DNA from: an uncultured Prochlorococcus sp.
Lineage (GTDB): Bacteria > Cyanobacteriota > Cyanobacteriia > PCC-6307 > Cyanobiaceae
Length of the DNA stretch: 5,744 bases
NCBI GenBank assembly: GCA_913041805.1
Contig: CAJWIZ010000047.1
Coordinates: 1-5,744, forward strand
Reading direction: 5' to 3'
Below are positions 5,726 to 5,744 of the stretch, one piece after another. A model generated the notes under the pieces. That model saw only the letters and a list, made by a program, of their open reading frames with translations, had not been told where the DNA came from and did not search any database. The position numbers were made by a program, and so were the translations under genes. How positions within the stretch are numbered: position 1 is the stretch's first letter; the number at the start of each line of letters is the position of its first letter.

Positions 5726-5744
5726 CTAATTTTTTTTGATAACG

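Overview
The window looks like a stretch of chromosome from a marine picocyanobacterium, most likely a low-light Prochlorococcus (a moderately AT-rich relative of marine Synechococcus is the alternative). This rests on a near-textbook 32-residue PetM (cytochrome b6f subunit VII), a Ycf39-type photosystem II assembly factor directly after it, a bacterial Trm1-type tRNA methyltransferase, AT-rich sequence with very short gaps between genes, and few clear Shine-Dalgarno sites. No tRNA, rRNA, insertion sequence, CRISPR array or phage gene was found. The genus call is recognition from memory, not a database search.

Layout. Positions 1 to about 650 (minus strand) hold the N-terminal two thirds or so of an alpha/beta hydrolase whose C-terminus lies beyond the left edge. 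Diverging from it on the plus strand are trm1 (618-1856), petM (1878-1976) and ycf39 (2018-2998), separated by only 21 and 41 bases and possibly co-transcribed. A short conserved-looking protein of unknown function (3068-3283) and an IF-1-like translation factor with a Gly/Pro/Arg tail (3399-3668) follow on the plus strand. The convergent gap 3669-3913 is AT-rich and holds two inverted repeats, one followed by seven T. On the minus strand, a superfamily II DEAH-type helicase (frame open 5725 to 4250) is followed by an 81-residue unknown protein (4159-3914).

How the genes relate. petM and ycf39 both serve the photosynthetic membrane (cytochrome b6f; D1/chlorophyll assembly of photosystem II). 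trm1 and the IF-1-like gene belong to tRNA maturation and translation. The helicase and the hydrolase have no obvious link to these. This reads as ordinary core genome, and I see no convincing new multi-gene system.

The most notable irregularity is at gene starts. For the hydrolase, trm1 and the helicase the conserved frame has no ATG or GTG at its N-terminus. In each case an ATG lies just upstream in the frame that one added base would join to the gene, with an AGG-like purine tract before it in two of the three. Either these genes use rare start codons or the sequence carries three small base losses at gene starts. For the helicase the point matters, because its Walker A motif lies upstream of the first in-frame ATG (5503) and would be lost from a conventional annotation.
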